Positions 32,821-45,086 of a DNA stretch of 64,000 bases are shown here, piece after piece. The notes under the pieces were generated by a model. That model was not told where the DNA came from. It was given only the letters and a program-made list of their open reading frames with translations, and searched no databases. Source of the DNA: Megamerina dolium. Taxonomy: Eukaryota > Arthropoda > Insecta > Diptera > Megamerinidae. The number at the start of each line of letters is the position of its first letter. Position 1 is the stretch's first letter. The stretch covers positions 28,103,529 to 28,167,528 of the forward strand of contig OY978527.1 in assembly GCA_963854835.1 (NCBI GenBank), written 5' to 3'. Made by a program: the position numbers and the translations under genes.

Positions 32821-32828
32821 TATCGATA
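32821..32828. promoter_or_regulatory. DRE octamer upstream of Mybbp1A
   Basis: A perfect palindromic TATCGATA 102 bp upstream of the Mybbp1A ATG. DREF/BEAF-32 sites of this sequence are typical of promoters of growth and ribosome-biogenesis genes in flies, which fits the gene. Confidence 0.65.
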
Positions 32829-32990
32829 CTTTCAACTAGGATAATGTAAACTATCGAATGTTTACGATGGAATTTTTTGTCAATGCAGTGCAGGGATGGC
32901 AAATTAAATGCAATTGTAAATTTTTCCCCGACGCTTCCGATAGAAAGATATATAATGTGCATTCGAAAGGGACCTTTTAACAATAGTTAA

Positions 32991-33516
32991 TAGCCTAGAC
33001 AGACACAGCCTAATTCCGGATTACCGAGTTAATTCGAATTAACTCGGGCATTAACTGCTGCTAATCGCATAAACTCTATGAGTTAATTCTCAAAATAAAA
33101 GAGGATTAGGGCAATTTGCGATGGCAACACTGCTGAAAATTGTCTATTGTGAATTTTTCTCCATCCATTTTACAAAATATTATGTGTGTTCGCTAACAAA
33201 AAACTTTCAACAATTGTTAACAGTTTTCAACATGAAAAGTCTTGGCGAACAAATAAATCCAGCTGTCAATTACGAACGGTGAATGTCAATTTACAAGTTT
33301 CTGATAGTTTTCAGTTCACGTACTTCTTGTAGATATTCTCATATCGAGAGTGATAGATGACAGAAATTGATAGTGATAGTAATGTAAGTGGACAGACCTA
33401 ATAAAACAGCAATAAGCCGTTTAGTTAATCCGCAATACTGCCGTCTGTCAGATTATTATTTTATTCGGATTAAGTGCTCCGATAATCTGGAATTAGGCTG
33501 CCGTCTGTCTAGGCTA
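32991..33516 (+). mobile_element. Harbinger-like MITE, copy M1
   Basis: 526 bp with long inverted ends (TAGCCTAGACAGAC... both sides), flanked by TAA (32988-32990 and 33517-33519). The subterminal sequence repeats part of the terminus (CTGACAGACGGCAG). It lies about 270 bp upstream of the Mybbp1A ATG. No coding capacity. Confidence 0.88.
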
Positions 33517-33619
33517 TAATATCCAAACTAGACGCAACATCATGGATCACATATTCGCGTGAGTAGTCATTTTCGTATTAAATAGTGTGCCTACTGCAGC
33601 TTCAACATAGCAACAACTG

Positions 33620-34066
33620 TCAACGACAAACGAATTCTATAGCTTCCGAAGAATTAACGGGTCTACGTTCAGGAAGCACTCGACCACGTGGTCGACCAAG
33701 GTGTACGGGAACAAAAAAAGTATTTCCGTATTCTTGTTGATACAACAACAACAAGGAATCCTCAACAACACTATAATTTTTCTTAGACGTTTCACAAATT
33801 AATTCCTTCATAGAATTTCGAGCAAAAAAAATGTTAAATGAAATTAGTTCAGAGTTCCTATTTGTTTATATTTCATTACGTTGCATATCGAATAAAGTAG
33901 CCGACTGCACTAATAGTCGCCGTGTTGCAGTCGCAAAGTTGCCGTCAATTCGTTCCACTACATCCATGCTGCTCCACAACCAAAGTCCAAAAAGCCTGGA
34001 AAACTTGATAGTTATCAAATTTCGAACTTGTTTCAGGCTTTGGAGCCTTTTCATGCGTTGTCTCAC
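33620..34066 (-). other. Unrecognised open frames (possible relic)
   Basis: Two minus-strand frames, 34066-33866 and 33811-33620, look more protein-like than their surroundings (first: basic N-terminus MRQRMKRLQSLKQ; second: NYSVVEDSLLLLYQQEYG then HLGRPRGRVLPERRP). A stop separates them. I cannot name a family; a decayed transposase or pseudogene is possible. Confidence 0.25.
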
Positions 34067-34539
34067 AGTTAACTCATTCGAACATTAGTGCTGGTGAATA
34101 TGATTGTGGTAATGGTAAAATCGAAATCATTTATAATTTTAAGAGAATTTTTCACAAATTTCAGACAATAAAACCCAAGAAAATATTATTTAACGTAAGC
34201 AAATTAATATGAAAAAGGTGAACAAAGTTACTGAATCAATTAAAAGGGTAAAACTTCTCATTGTTATCGAACTAGCGTTTTTAGTCGTTATTTCATTTAT
34301 CGAAAATCTTATCTTTAGTGCATGTTCACATTGGCTTGCCCAGACGCAACTGTGCGAGCAAGATAGGTTGAAAAGTAGGCAGTAAGAAAGTGATGGAAGT
34401 TTTGCGCCGAAAATCCAATCCAAAATTATAAATCGGCGAAACGACCTATGTTCTATGTCCAAAGTGTTCTGATTATGACAACTATGCTCACAAATTTTTA
34501 AACGTTGAAGCGATAACATCGATAAGAAGCGTTCTATAT

Positions 34540-34859
34540 TAGGGTTGTGCGATTAATTGTTTGTTCAAAGAGTCTGATTAATTAAATTATTCGACAAATC
34601 AATTCGCTTGATCAAAATTATGATTTATCAAAATTGATATTATTCGATTAATCAGAATTTTGATTAATCGCAATCATTTTCATGTTTATTTTTTCTTTAT
34701 TTATGAAATATTTGAAATATCAATATTTTGAAAATTTTTTTAGGATAATTTCTATTTTGAATAATCAAAATCATGATAATTCGATTAATTTCATATTTGA
34801 TTAATAGAATACTTTGATTATTCAATATTTCTGAACAAACGATTTATTGCACAGTCCTA
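34540..34859. mobile_element. Probable MITE with hAT-like ends
   Basis: Imperfect inverted ends: left TAGGGTTGTGCGATTAATTG, right complement TAGGACTGTGCAATAAATCG, then GTTTGTTCA on both sides. The 320-bp interior is AT-rich with many GATTAAT repeats. I see no matching 8-bp duplication, so the class is uncertain. Confidence 0.55.
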
Positions 34860-35757
34860 CTTTATTCCAAAATTCCAATTCCACTGTAGCATTTAATTTG
34901 AAATAAAACCGGTGCAATTGCACTAATGTGAACACAGCGTTCATGGATATACCGTTCATGGGAAATCTAATGTAAACAGGCACTTAGACATAAAGTTATA
35001 TTCACAAACTACATGAAATCGACAACCTCATCAATGTCATTAAAGCGTTTTCTATTTTCCGCAATAACCTTCTCAACTTTAAATAAGAGAAATGTTCAAA
35101 GAATAGTGTTTATAATGAAAATGTTTACAAATATTGACTGTGAAAGGTCAAAACATCGAAGGAACGTTAAGCGCGAAAAGTTTGATGTGGAGTTGCTCGC
35201 CCGAAACGCCTGTAAATCGTGATCAGCTTTAAAAGCCTGAACGACTTCAAAAGCCACAACGCCTGAAAAAAGTGGTATGGAGCTTCAGTTTTAGAATCAT
35301 CTTAAAGTTAAGGTTCAGTTATACTTACATAGCAGTGAAGGCACAGCATAGCACAGATATTGAACCCTAACAGAATTCTATGTCGTTGTGTAATTTGAGT
35401 AACCGTTTACACACAAAACTCATTAAACAGAATAATTATTTGAAATTACTCACGTCAGACAATGCAACATAATGTAGCATAACTGGAGCTTTAGAATAGG
35501 CTCTTTGATAGAATTTTGATGGAAATATGTTCATCGTTAACTTGGCAACTCTAGAATTGGACTGAAATGCTTTACGTTTGATGTCATTTTTTTAACCAAA
35601 AAGAATCAAATGTATTATTAGTGTCAAAAATTGATTGTATATTTACAGAATTTTTTCACGCTAAAGTGAAAAATTATATTACAATAAGACATTCTAATCA
35701 GTTTATGTATTACATAGTACATAAAAGTGAATGAAAAAGTAGGGTAATTACGAAGCA
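34860..35757. other. Intergenic region upstream of Top3beta
   Basis: No gene recognised. It should contain the Top3beta promoter and 5' UTR; no TATA box is obvious. Confidence 0.5.
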
Positions 35758-38738
35758 ATGAAGAAAGTATTAATGGTAGCTGAGAAACCATCGCTTGCAG
35801 CGTCACTGGCAGCGATATTATCCAATGGACGTAGTACTTCCAAAAAAGGTAAGATTAAAAAAGACACGCAGGTTTTCGTAACATGAATTGTTAGTCATCT
35901 ATTGTAATTCAAACTTAATAATTTTTCATTATTTTTCAAAGCAACGAGCAACTCTTGCTCTACGCACGAATGGACTGGTCAATTTCGTGATGAGCGTACC
36001 GTTCTGTTTCGTATGACATCCGTGTGTGGGCATGTAATGTCATTGGATTTTATTGGCAAGTACAATTCATGGGATAAAGTGGATCCTGTAGAACTTTTTG
36101 GTTGCCCCACCGAAAAGAAAGAAGCTAATCCCAAACAGCATATGCGTTCATTCTTAGCGCAAGAGGCACGTGGTTGCGATTATTTAGTACTTTGGTTGGA
36201 TTGTGATAAAGAAGGTGAAAATATTTGCTTCGAAGTTATGGATGCCGTTTCACGAGTAATTGCCAATGTATATAGCCGCACGGTAACATATCGAGCTCAC
36301 TTCTCTGCCATCACAGAAAAAGATATAAAAAGTGCCATGGAAGCTTTGGTGCATCCCAACGAAAATGAGGCAAAATCTGTGGATGCACGGCAAGAACTAG
36401 ATTTGCGTATTGGTTGTGCATTTACACGTTTTCAGACGAAATTCTTTCAAGGTCGCTATGGTGACTTGGATTCGTCCCTTATATCTTATGGTCCATGCCA
36501 AACACCTACCCTCGGATTTTGTGTCAAACGTCATGATGATATACAGACTTTTAAACCAGAAAGTTTTTGGTATCTTCAACTGCTTGCTGGTCAGCCAGAA
36601 ACCACTCTTGAATGGGCACGCGGGCGTGTTTTCAAGAAAGATATTGCCATAATGCTACTAAATCGCGTTAAGGAGCACAAAGAAGCATTGTAAGTTGTAT
36701 CTCTTTGCCATACACTTTTCAGAATTCAATGATGAAGTTATATTATCTTCTAGGGTAGAGAGTGTGACATCCAAAGAACAATTTAAGGGACGTCCTCAAG
36801 CTTTAAATACAGTGGAATTGATGCGAATTTGTAGTTCTGGTTTGGGTATAGGACCCTTCCAAGCAATGCAGATTGCAGAACGTCTCTATACACAAGGTTA
36901 TATCAGTTATCCGCGTACGGAGACGAATCAGTATCCACCTAATTTTGATTTGCAGTAAGTTGCCTGCTACTAGTAACGCTTTATTATTATTTAAAAAAAA
37001 TAAGATAATGTTTACGAATTTTAGCGCTGTTTTGCGTATACTTCAACCATCATCAGAATTTGGCGAAGAAGCCCGTGGCATACTTGGCGATTTTAATGCA
37101 CCACGTAAAGGTAAAGATGCTGGGGACCATCCACCGATTACACCTATGAAGTTGGCGAATCGAAGTGATTTTGATAAGGATACATGGCGTGTATATGATT
37201 TCATTTGCCGTCATTTCCTGGGCACCGTCTCACAGGATCTTAAGTATCGCACAACAACGGCAAAATTGCGTGTTGGCACTGAGACATTCTCAAGTACTGC
37301 CAATGTGCTTCTTGATCCAGGTTTTACAAAGGTAATGACATGGCAAGCATTTGGCCGTGATGAAGCATTACCTCCGTTTGTGGAGGGTGAGAAGGTGGTC
37401 ATCAATGATGTGCGTTTGGCGGAGAGTCAAACGGGTCCGCCGGATTATCTGACAGAGGCTGAATTAATTACGTTAATGGAACAACATGGTATTGGCACGG
37501 ACGCGTCGATTCCAGTCCACATTAATAACATTAGCCAACGCAATTATGTAAAGATTGAAAGTGGTCGTAAGCTGATACCTACTACTCTAGGTATTGTGCT
37601 GGTACATGGCTATCAAAAGGTACAATGCATATGTAATCGCCAGATCTATATAATTTAATATTACTTCCTATACAGATCGATCCCGAGCTGGTTCTACCAA
37701 CAATGCGTTCCGAAGTGGAACGTATGCTGACTCTCATTGCCAAGGGTTCGGCTGATTTTAATGCGGTTTTGCGTCATGCGATTGAAATATTTCGCTTGAA
37801 ATTTTTATATTTTGTCAAGAACATCTCCGGTATGGATAGTTTATTTGAAGTGTCATTCTCACCACTAGCGGAGAGTGGAAAAGCACATTCAAGATGTGGA
37901 AAGTGTCGCCGTTATATGAAGTATATTCAAGTAAGTGGTTTTGCACATCTGCTTTAAACATGTATCCTGTATTTGCCGATTGATTGATTTGCAGACTAAA
38001 CCGGCACGTCTTCATTGCTCACATTGTGACGAAACGTATTCCCTACCGAATGGTGGCAATGTTAAAGTGTATCGTGAATTCAAATGTCCCCTTGACGATT
38101 TCGAACTGTTAGCGTTTACGACTGGTGCTAAAGGACGCTCGTACCCATTCTGTCCGTACTGTTTTAACCATCCGCCTTTTAGGGATATGCCAAAAGGTGG
38201 AGGCTGCAATTCATGCACGCATCCTACTTGTCCACATTCTCTCAATACTCTCGGTATCTCCGGTTGCGTAGAATGTGAATATGGCATACTTGTTCTGGAT
38301 TGCACTCTAGCACCTAGTTGGAAGTTGGGTTGTAATCGATGTGACGTTATAATCAATTGCTTCAAGGGCGCAACTAAAGTCACCGTAGAAGGTTTCATCA
38401 ACTTCGTCCTTTTTTTGTTTCCATTTACTAACTTGATTCTCGTGATTTTTACAGAAAACAAATGCAATGACTGTGGAGCCCAACTTGTTAATGTCGTTTA
38501 TAAATCGGATAAAACCAAATTCAAAGACGCCTCAGAAGATAAGAGCGGCTGCATATTTTGTTCTGATGAATTTTCACATTTAGTTGAAAAACATCGTGCC
38601 ATCGCCTCACGACCTGTTAATTTACGTAGCAGTGGTAGTCGTGGTGGCAGTAAAAGTGGTGGACGTGGTGGTCGTGGTGGACGCGGACCAAGACAGCCAA
38701 AGGATAAAATGGCTCAATTGGCAGCTTATTTTGTTTAA
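35758..38738 (+). CDS. Top3beta: DNA/RNA topoisomerase III beta
   Basis: Seven exons: 35758-35848, 35942-36689, 36754-36954, 37025-37619, 37676-37930, 37995-38391 and 38455-38738; about 856 residues. A type IA topoisomerase that relaxes DNA and RNA by strand passage and works with TDRD3-type partners on mRNA. Landmarks: Toprim start KVLMVAEKPSLA, metal-site WLDCDKEGENI, DARQELDLRIGCAFTRFQ, an active-site region around GYISYPRTETNQYP (Tyr in SYPRTET, end of exon 3), GIGTDASIPVHI, several CxxC zinc motifs in exons 5-7, and a C-terminal RGG box (GGRGGRGGRG) ending AAYFV. The RGG tail and ending distinguish it from Top3alpha. The frame is intact. The last intron (63 nt) has no stop and a weak GTTTCA donor. 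Confidence 0.95.
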
Positions 38739-38876
38739 AATCATTTAAGGTTTTGCATATGTACATTTGCCGCCTAATAACTATTTATTCTCCATTAACA
38801 TACAAATAATTATGTTTACATTCGTCAAATACGTAACAGAATATGCATTTTAATTATGTAGTACGTGTGAAAATGA

Positions 38877-38882
38877 AATAAA
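38877..38882 (+). terminator. Poly(A) signal downstream of Top3beta
   Basis: AATAAA about 139 bp after the stop codon, just before an A-rich stretch. Confidence 0.5.
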
Positions 38883-39092
38883 AGTGTTAAGGAATAACTC
38901 AAATATTTAAGATTAAAAAAATATAATACTTATGTATTTATAATGATGATGATTAGCATTTATTTATTATACTTACATTTTTATTTAATCCTGAGCGTAT
39001 AATTATTTGTAGAACAAAAAAATTCATATTGTGAACTTGAAAAGTACGTGAGTGATAAATAAAAATAAAATAAAATTAAGTAACACGAAAAG

Positions 39093-39461
39093 CGAGTGGG
39101 TGCCGTGGCTCAGTGGTTAGTGTGTTGGCATTCTGATCTGTAGGTCGTGGTTCAATCCCCGGCTCATGCATAACAAATTTAATATCGAAAAGATTTTTCT
39201 TTCGAACGGTACCCACCTGTCGGCAAGCAATTGGCAATTCTTCCGACAGTAACAACTTGCCATGAAAAAGCTTCTAAAAGAACTCTGTGACAAAGCTCAG
39301 AAAAAGTGATGTCGCAAGGGTTCTGCCGTTCGGAACCGGCTGAAATAAGTAGGTCCCTTCTAATACTGTCCAAAATTTAACACGCACAACAGTAATTGGA
39401 GAGAAGCTTGGCCAATGAGCCCTTCGGGGCTTTAAGTGCCACATATTTATTTTTTTATTTT
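39093..39461 (+). mobile_element. tRNA-derived SINE, copy A (best copy)
   Basis: About 369 bp with a 12-bp duplication TAACACGAAAAG (39081-39092 and 39462-39473). The head holds box A TGGCTCAGTGG and box B GGTTCAATCC at tRNA-like spacing, an internal RNA polymerase III promoter. The body carries 'ttcgaacggtaccca' and 'gttcggaaccggct' phrases, and the tail is TATTTTTTTATTTTT. It sits downstream of Top3beta in the same orientation. Confidence 0.92.
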
Positions 39462-39670
39462 TAACACGAAAAGTGAAGAGCAGTAGGTATGTAAGGGCCG
39501 ATACAGAGACGTGTGCATATGTTTTTCCTATAATAATTTTTTAAGATTTTTTGTTATAAATTTTCGAAATGATACTTTAATTTTCTTTTTAAATACAATT
39601 TTGCTAATTTTGACAAGGTAATAATTATTGAGAAAATGGTCAGTAAAGTTTGGTAAAGACTAAATAAGAC

Positions 39671-39790
39671 CAGGCTACTTCAGTTCTGGGAAGAACTGAA
39701 GGCTTCTCGTCATCAGTTCAGCCGTAGATGGAAAACTGAGTACCTACAGGGTCTCCACAAATGGTATGAGCGGCAATATTCGCAGACATT
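39671..39790 (+). mobile_element. BEL/Pao integrase relic
   Basis: Translates in one frame to TRLLQFWEELKASRHQFSRR followed by WKTEYLQGLHKWYERQ, which fits the C-terminal part of BEL/Pao integrases (the FW..RW..EYL pattern). Short and surrounded by non-coding DNA, so a fragment only. Confidence 0.55.
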
Positions 39791-39799
39791 TGAACCAAA

Positions 39800-41477
39800 C
39801 CGATCATTCTCAAACGGCCTATAGTAAAATGATGTATATTACCACTCGCGTTGTATTGTAATACCAGGTTTAGACCTTCGCGCCAGCTGCAGTTTAACCC
39901 GTAAACTAATTCAATTTTTATTCGCAGTTTCTTGACGATGAATCCAAGTCAGTTGGAGGATGTGGTTTGCGCGTTCCCTAATGCTGCAACTGCTTGGCTT
40001 AGACGCATGGAACCGGATCGTGTCACTCGCCAAACTACTACACCTCATCCTCCATCCGATCTCATTCCGTACTGGGCAGGGGTCTCAGAATCGCCGCACC
40101 ACCCAACAGCGCCGACGAAGATGTAATGGTCGTGTGCGCGTCGACGACATGAGGGCAGACGTACAACGCACCACGATGAGTTCCGGTATCGTGCTGGACT
40201 ATGCGCTACGCACTCTCGCTAGGACGTGCTGTTCTCACGACCAGAAGCCCACGATATGGCCACAAATGTTCTTCCAAAACCCGTCGGAGGACCACACGAG
40301 CGACAGACGACAGAGAATAAAAATCATCTGTCTGATTTTTTACTCTGCTTTTTTGTAGGAAACCTGATACCGATCGCTCAAACCCGATCACGGATTTGGT
40401 TTTAATGACCATAGTGACAAAGTCCATAAAACATGGCATTATGATGTTCTGCAGACCAAAGTAGTCACTTTATTTGGGTTTTCAGTTTATGAATCCGAAT
40501 CCGTGATCGGTGCGCTATCATCCTCAACTTTTTTCCTAACTTGAAAAAACGAGATCTGCCTATATTTCACTAGTTTACAACCATTATGCTCAGGAGATTT
40601 CAATACAATTTTCCCATGGATTTTAGCTCCTAAACACGAAAATCATATTTAAAAATTCATTTATGGAAGCGTTTTCGAGATGAGTTTTTGAAATTTTTTT
40701 TTTAATTTTCGGAGGTATGGTATCCATTTTAAGCAGAACTCGACCTCGGATCGAGCTCTTTTTGCTAAGGCAAAAGTAGCAATCGGAGCATTAGCTTTGT
40801 ATCTGATTCGTAGGTTGTGGTTTCGGCCCTCGACTGAGGCAATTACGAATACTTTTCAAAATAACTAAAACTTGTTTCTAAACACTACAGTACTATCAAG
40901 GATTTATTGACGGTAGGTATATCATCTTAATTATCTTATGTGCTGTTGAAATATAATATGTGTTTATATACGACTGCTATTAAATTATGTAGTTTGATAT
41001 CAATCGTAGCATTAATGTGCACGCCTATTCCTTGTATCAATATCATGCTCTCGAAAGAAAACTATGCTAAACTTGCACGATGGTACAGTAAGTTTGTTTT
41101 CAATGGCTACATACATATGTATGTAGGTAGGCATCTATACAACATATAATTAATTCCTTTGTTTATTTATTTGTTTTTTTTTTTCGAACATTTGAACTTG
41201 TACTTGTGCAATTAAATCTTCCTAAAACATAAATTCATTATGATCACTTCTAATGAGAAAACATATAAGTAAGAATACACTGTAAAAATTTCCCACAATT
41301 GCTTGCGCATTTAAAGTTTTTATTGCAGTTAGCGCAAAAACAATGTCAAATGGTACATGTTCGCATCGAAACATTTTCACATAACCTCCATATGTGACAA
41401 GATTGCAAGATAGACGTCCTTCACATTCTGTTGCCAACTTCATGAACAATCTTATTACTATATTGTTAGTACATAGA
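39800..41477. other. Intergenic, no gene recognised
   Basis: A GC-richer stretch at 39930-40310 contains two overlapping open frames without recognisable motifs. The rest is AT-rich. I could not support any gene here. Confidence 0.5.
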
Positions 41478-41479
41478 TA

Positions 41480-42249
41480 TTGGTTGTGTGAATTAGTAAC
41501 CGGCCTTTTACGTTACATGGCGCCTCGCGTAAGTGCAATGTCGTCCGTCACTGTCCGAAATGTCATTTTAAATGCCTATTCGCTTGCTGTCAAAACCAGT
41601 CAAAAGTTTTGAACTTGGTTGTGGGCATCTTTTTTTTTACGATGGAAAATTTTGAGAAAAGGCGAAAAAAACAGCATTAGCGGAAGTTTTGTAAAGATAC
41701 TTTTTTGCAAAGAGAAGTGCGGCTGAAAGTCATTGTTTGCTTGTGGAATTGTATGGCGACAATTCTCTATCCAATAGACGGTGATTTTGATATCAAAGAC
41801 AAAGGACGCTCTAGACAGCCAAAAAGGTTTGAAAAAGAGAGTTATGATCGAGAAACGGCAGAAATATGCGATCAGACACGAGTCACCATGACAACGCCAC
41901 ACATTGTTATTCCGTTCAAAAACTATCTTGCTGACAGTGGATGGCAATTTTTACCCCACCCACCTTATAGCCCAGACCTGGCGCCTTCAGATTACCACTT
42001 GTTCCGGTCCATGCAGAATTCCCTTAGTGGTATGCAGTTCACTTCAGTCATCGGAATAAAAAATTGGTTCGATTCGTTTTTGGCCACCAAGTAGGCGAAG
42101 TTGGATGGAATCCATAAACTACCAGAAAGGTGGGGAAATGTCATAGTTTCTGATGGATAATACTTTGAATGACATGGTTTTTACAGAATTCTTAAAAATA
42201 AAAGATTTTTGAGCACTAAAAAAGACCGGTTACTAATTCACACACCCAA
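41480..42249 (+). mobile_element. Mariner element, internal deletion derivative
   Basis: Inverted ends of about 31 bp (TTGGTTGTGTGAATTAGTAA left, TTGGGTGTGTGAATTAGTAA right), flanked by TA (41478-41479 and 42250-42251). N-terminal transposase remnants near 41640-41860 join directly to the C-terminal part near 41880-42170, which holds PYSPDLAPSDYHLF with the third catalytic Asp. At 770 bp against the usual ~1.3 kb, the middle is missing. Confidence 0.88.
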
Positions 42250-42288
42250 TAGTTGAATTCATTTGAAAAATTTACTCTTTCATATGTA

Positions 42289-42698
42289 GAGGGTGATTTT
42301 TTTGTTTGTTTTTTTTTGTGGTACCCTATATTTTTTTCGAATGATTGTCCGATTTCAGAATGACAAGGAGCAGCGCGCGTTAGAAATGTCAAAGCAGTAC
42401 AAATTTACAATAGAGCATTACACCACAAGAAACAGCTAAAATTGTGAAATTTTATTTTCAAATTTGTACAGTCGTGTGATCATATCAGATGAGACTCATT
42501 TTACGCTGTGTTGATGTATTAATGCGCAAAATGTTCATTATTGGTGCACTGAAAATTCTCAATTACTTTTTGGTGAGGTGTTTGCTCGGATAGAGTCATT
42601 GGCTCGTATTAAACAAATTGTAAAGGTCCAAATTAAAAAAAAAATATTGTTTTTTTTTATTCGAAAAAATATAGGGTACTCAAAAAAAAATCACCCTG
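42289..42698. mobile_element. Small Tc1/mariner-type MITE
   Basis: 410 bp, inverted ends (G/C)AGGGTGATTTTTTT...ACCCTATATTTTTT(T)CGAAT, flanked by TA (42287-42288 and 42699-42700). A residual stretch near 42480-42600 translates to SDETHFTLC..CINAQNVHYW, resembling the second catalytic Asp region of a mariner-like transposase. Confidence 0.8.
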
Positions 42699-42700
42699 TA

Positions 42701-43616
42701 TTTATAACCACAACAAAAAGTTATTTATGATAAATCAGTGCGGTCATTTATTTGCTGTATGTAATTGTCAATTGACATATGTAGTTTATGAAGCATTGTT
42801 TTACATAAAATTTATGTATATACATATATGCTATGTACTTATAAATATTATAATCCAAATAAGACATAATAATTCAATGAAATCATCTGCTATAAATCCA
42901 TTCCACCTACTAGTTGTATGTATACCTATATGTGCAATTAAATATAATTTAATTTCTATGCAAATTTAATTGCTGTCAAAATGAGCAATTACCTTTTATG
43001 TGTGTGTGTATGTATTTATTTATAATACGAACAATATCACATAATATTGTTGTTTATTTTAATACAATTCTTCTTTATAATATCGTACCTACATACTTAT
43101 ACATACTTTTCATGTACAACCGTCTAGTTTAAACTAATTTAATAATAAGATCTCAATTATATATACATGCACGTCCACATATGTACATCCCTATACTATA
43201 TTATTATTGGATTCATCAACAAAACATGACGCAGTCTTATCTCACCTTAAAGTACACCTGCTGTAATGCATATAAATGAGATAGTTTCGAAATTAAAGCA
43301 AGCAAATGCTATGAAACATAATATACTCTGTTGTGATGAACTCGTTTCAAAACCATCAAGGAAATGTAACCGATATCAATAAAAATTATTAAAAAATAAT
43401 CACATTTTCTGACAGATTAGACTAGATTAAAGTTCGGATCGAGTATTGCTTAGAGAAAAATAATAAGCGCTGTCTAGTAGCAGTGTCCAGTGATAATAAA
43501 AATATCCATATTATTAATATTGGATTTTTTTGTTTATTTTGTATTTGACTGGTATTGTAAAACTCTCTGAACCAAAAGAAAATTTTTTCTTTAATATTGT
43601 AGGCACGTATTGTACA
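42701..43616. other. Intergenic AT-rich DNA
   Basis: No gene or clear repeat; ACATACATAT-type simple sequence occurs near 43090-43190. Confidence 0.6.
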
Positions 43617-43888
43617 TACAGTGACGGACTAAATTCTGCATACAGCAACAGTTTCTCTTATTTTCTGGAAAGTGTGTATTAAATTGAAAAACTAATGATG
43701 CAGTTTTTTTCCAGATTTTTATTTATTCATAAAAAACCAAAACTTAAATCATTTTATTAGCGTTAAAACGAAAAAATTCATAAAACAATAAAAAATAGTA
43801 TGACTAAAGTTTACATACAGTATGGCAATTGTCTGCAAGTCAACAAAAAATAATTCATTAGTTTTAAATTCAGCGGCTTTGAACACAT

Positions 43889-44888
43889 TTAGTATTTGGT
43901 AGGTCCACCACCATTATCTGTCACTGCTTGCAGGCGTCGTGGCATTGATGCAACCAAATTGAAGACCTCTTCTGGAGTTATTTGGTTCCAAGAGTTGATC
44001 AATTCTCTCTTTAGTGATTTCACATCGGTTATGGGACGTTGTCTAAGTTTACGCTCTAGAAATTCCTAAACATGATCAATAGGATTTAAATCCGGACTTT
44101 TCGGGGGTGAATAAAGCTGTCTGGGTGCATAATATACAAGCCATTCCTTGACAATTAGTGCGGTATGCTTGGGATCATTGTCTTGTTTGAAAATCCAACG
44201 TTCTCCAAGACCCAAGCATTCCACCGATGGCTTTAGATGTTGCTCCAAAATCCTTTTATATTGAAATCGATCCATATTTCCTTCCACAAATGCCATCTTT
44301 CCAACGCCAGTAGCTGCCACAGCTCCCGAAATCATTACGCTGCCCCCGCCGTACTTGACAGTTGGTAACAAGTTTTTGAGTTGCATATCGCCGTTCCTTT
44401 TTCTCCAGATTTTAGCTCTGCCATTACTTCCAAATATATTGTACTTCGACTCGTCAGTAAATAAAACATTAGACCAGAAATCCTTTGTCAATATGCGCGC
44501 GCGCAAACTCAAGTCGAAGACGGCGATTTTTTCTGATATTAGTGGCTTTTTACGCGGCGTTCTTTTGAAAAATTCGTTTGCGTTAAGAGCTCTCGCGACA
44601 GTTCTTGGATGCACTCTATTTCCAGATACATCAGCAATATGTTCGGCCAATTTCAGACCACTAATTCTCGGTTTTTTGTTTATTTCATTCAAAATGGAAC
44701 TTATATCCCTCCTAGAAAGCTTCTTCGGACGACCTGTTCGCGCTTTACTCTTACTTATTAACAATCGTTTGTACTGTTTCTCGACTTAAATTAACTATTT
44801 TCGCAATTTCACCGTACGATTTGTTTTCTTGTCTGTGTTTTACGATCAATTTCCTTAAATCGGAAGATATTTCTTTTCTCGAGCCCAT
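43889..44888 (-). pseudogene. Tc1-like transposase, inactivated
   Basis: Starts MGSRKEISSDLRKL with a paired helix-turn-helix N-terminus, GRPKKLS linker, first catalytic Asp in TDESKY, second in QDNDPKHT. The third position, 34 residues later, is Asp (NPIDHV) where Tc1 normally has Glu. Defects: a frame change near 44765 after TIVNK, and a TAG near 44065 where a Trp-type codon (as in NLW) is expected. The C-terminus remains open to TAA at 43891-43889. Confidence 0.88.
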
Positions 44889-45086
44889 TGTATTATCGAT
44901 TCGGCTAGGACAGAAGCCAAACACAAGCTGATAGTTTGCTACTACATTAAGTGAAAAGAAAATTTGGAATAACTATATTTCGCAGCTATTTTATTAGCGC
45001 TTGCTTTGTTTTTTTTTTTAACCAGATTATCTGTATGTAGACTTTTGTCATACTACTGTCTTGTTGTATTATGAATATTATTCTTA

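Noticed and set aside
39097..39170. A true tRNA gene
   Set aside because: Boxes A and B are present, but there is no convincing acceptor-stem pairing. The sequence continues into the SINE body and is flanked by duplications.
39932..40358. Overlapping open frames in a GC-richer stretch
   Set aside because: No recognisable motif, start context or splice structure, and the frames overlap each other. Not enough to call a gene.
41600..41947. 115-codon minus-strand frame
   Set aside because: Shadow of the mariner derivative, whose coding sense is +.
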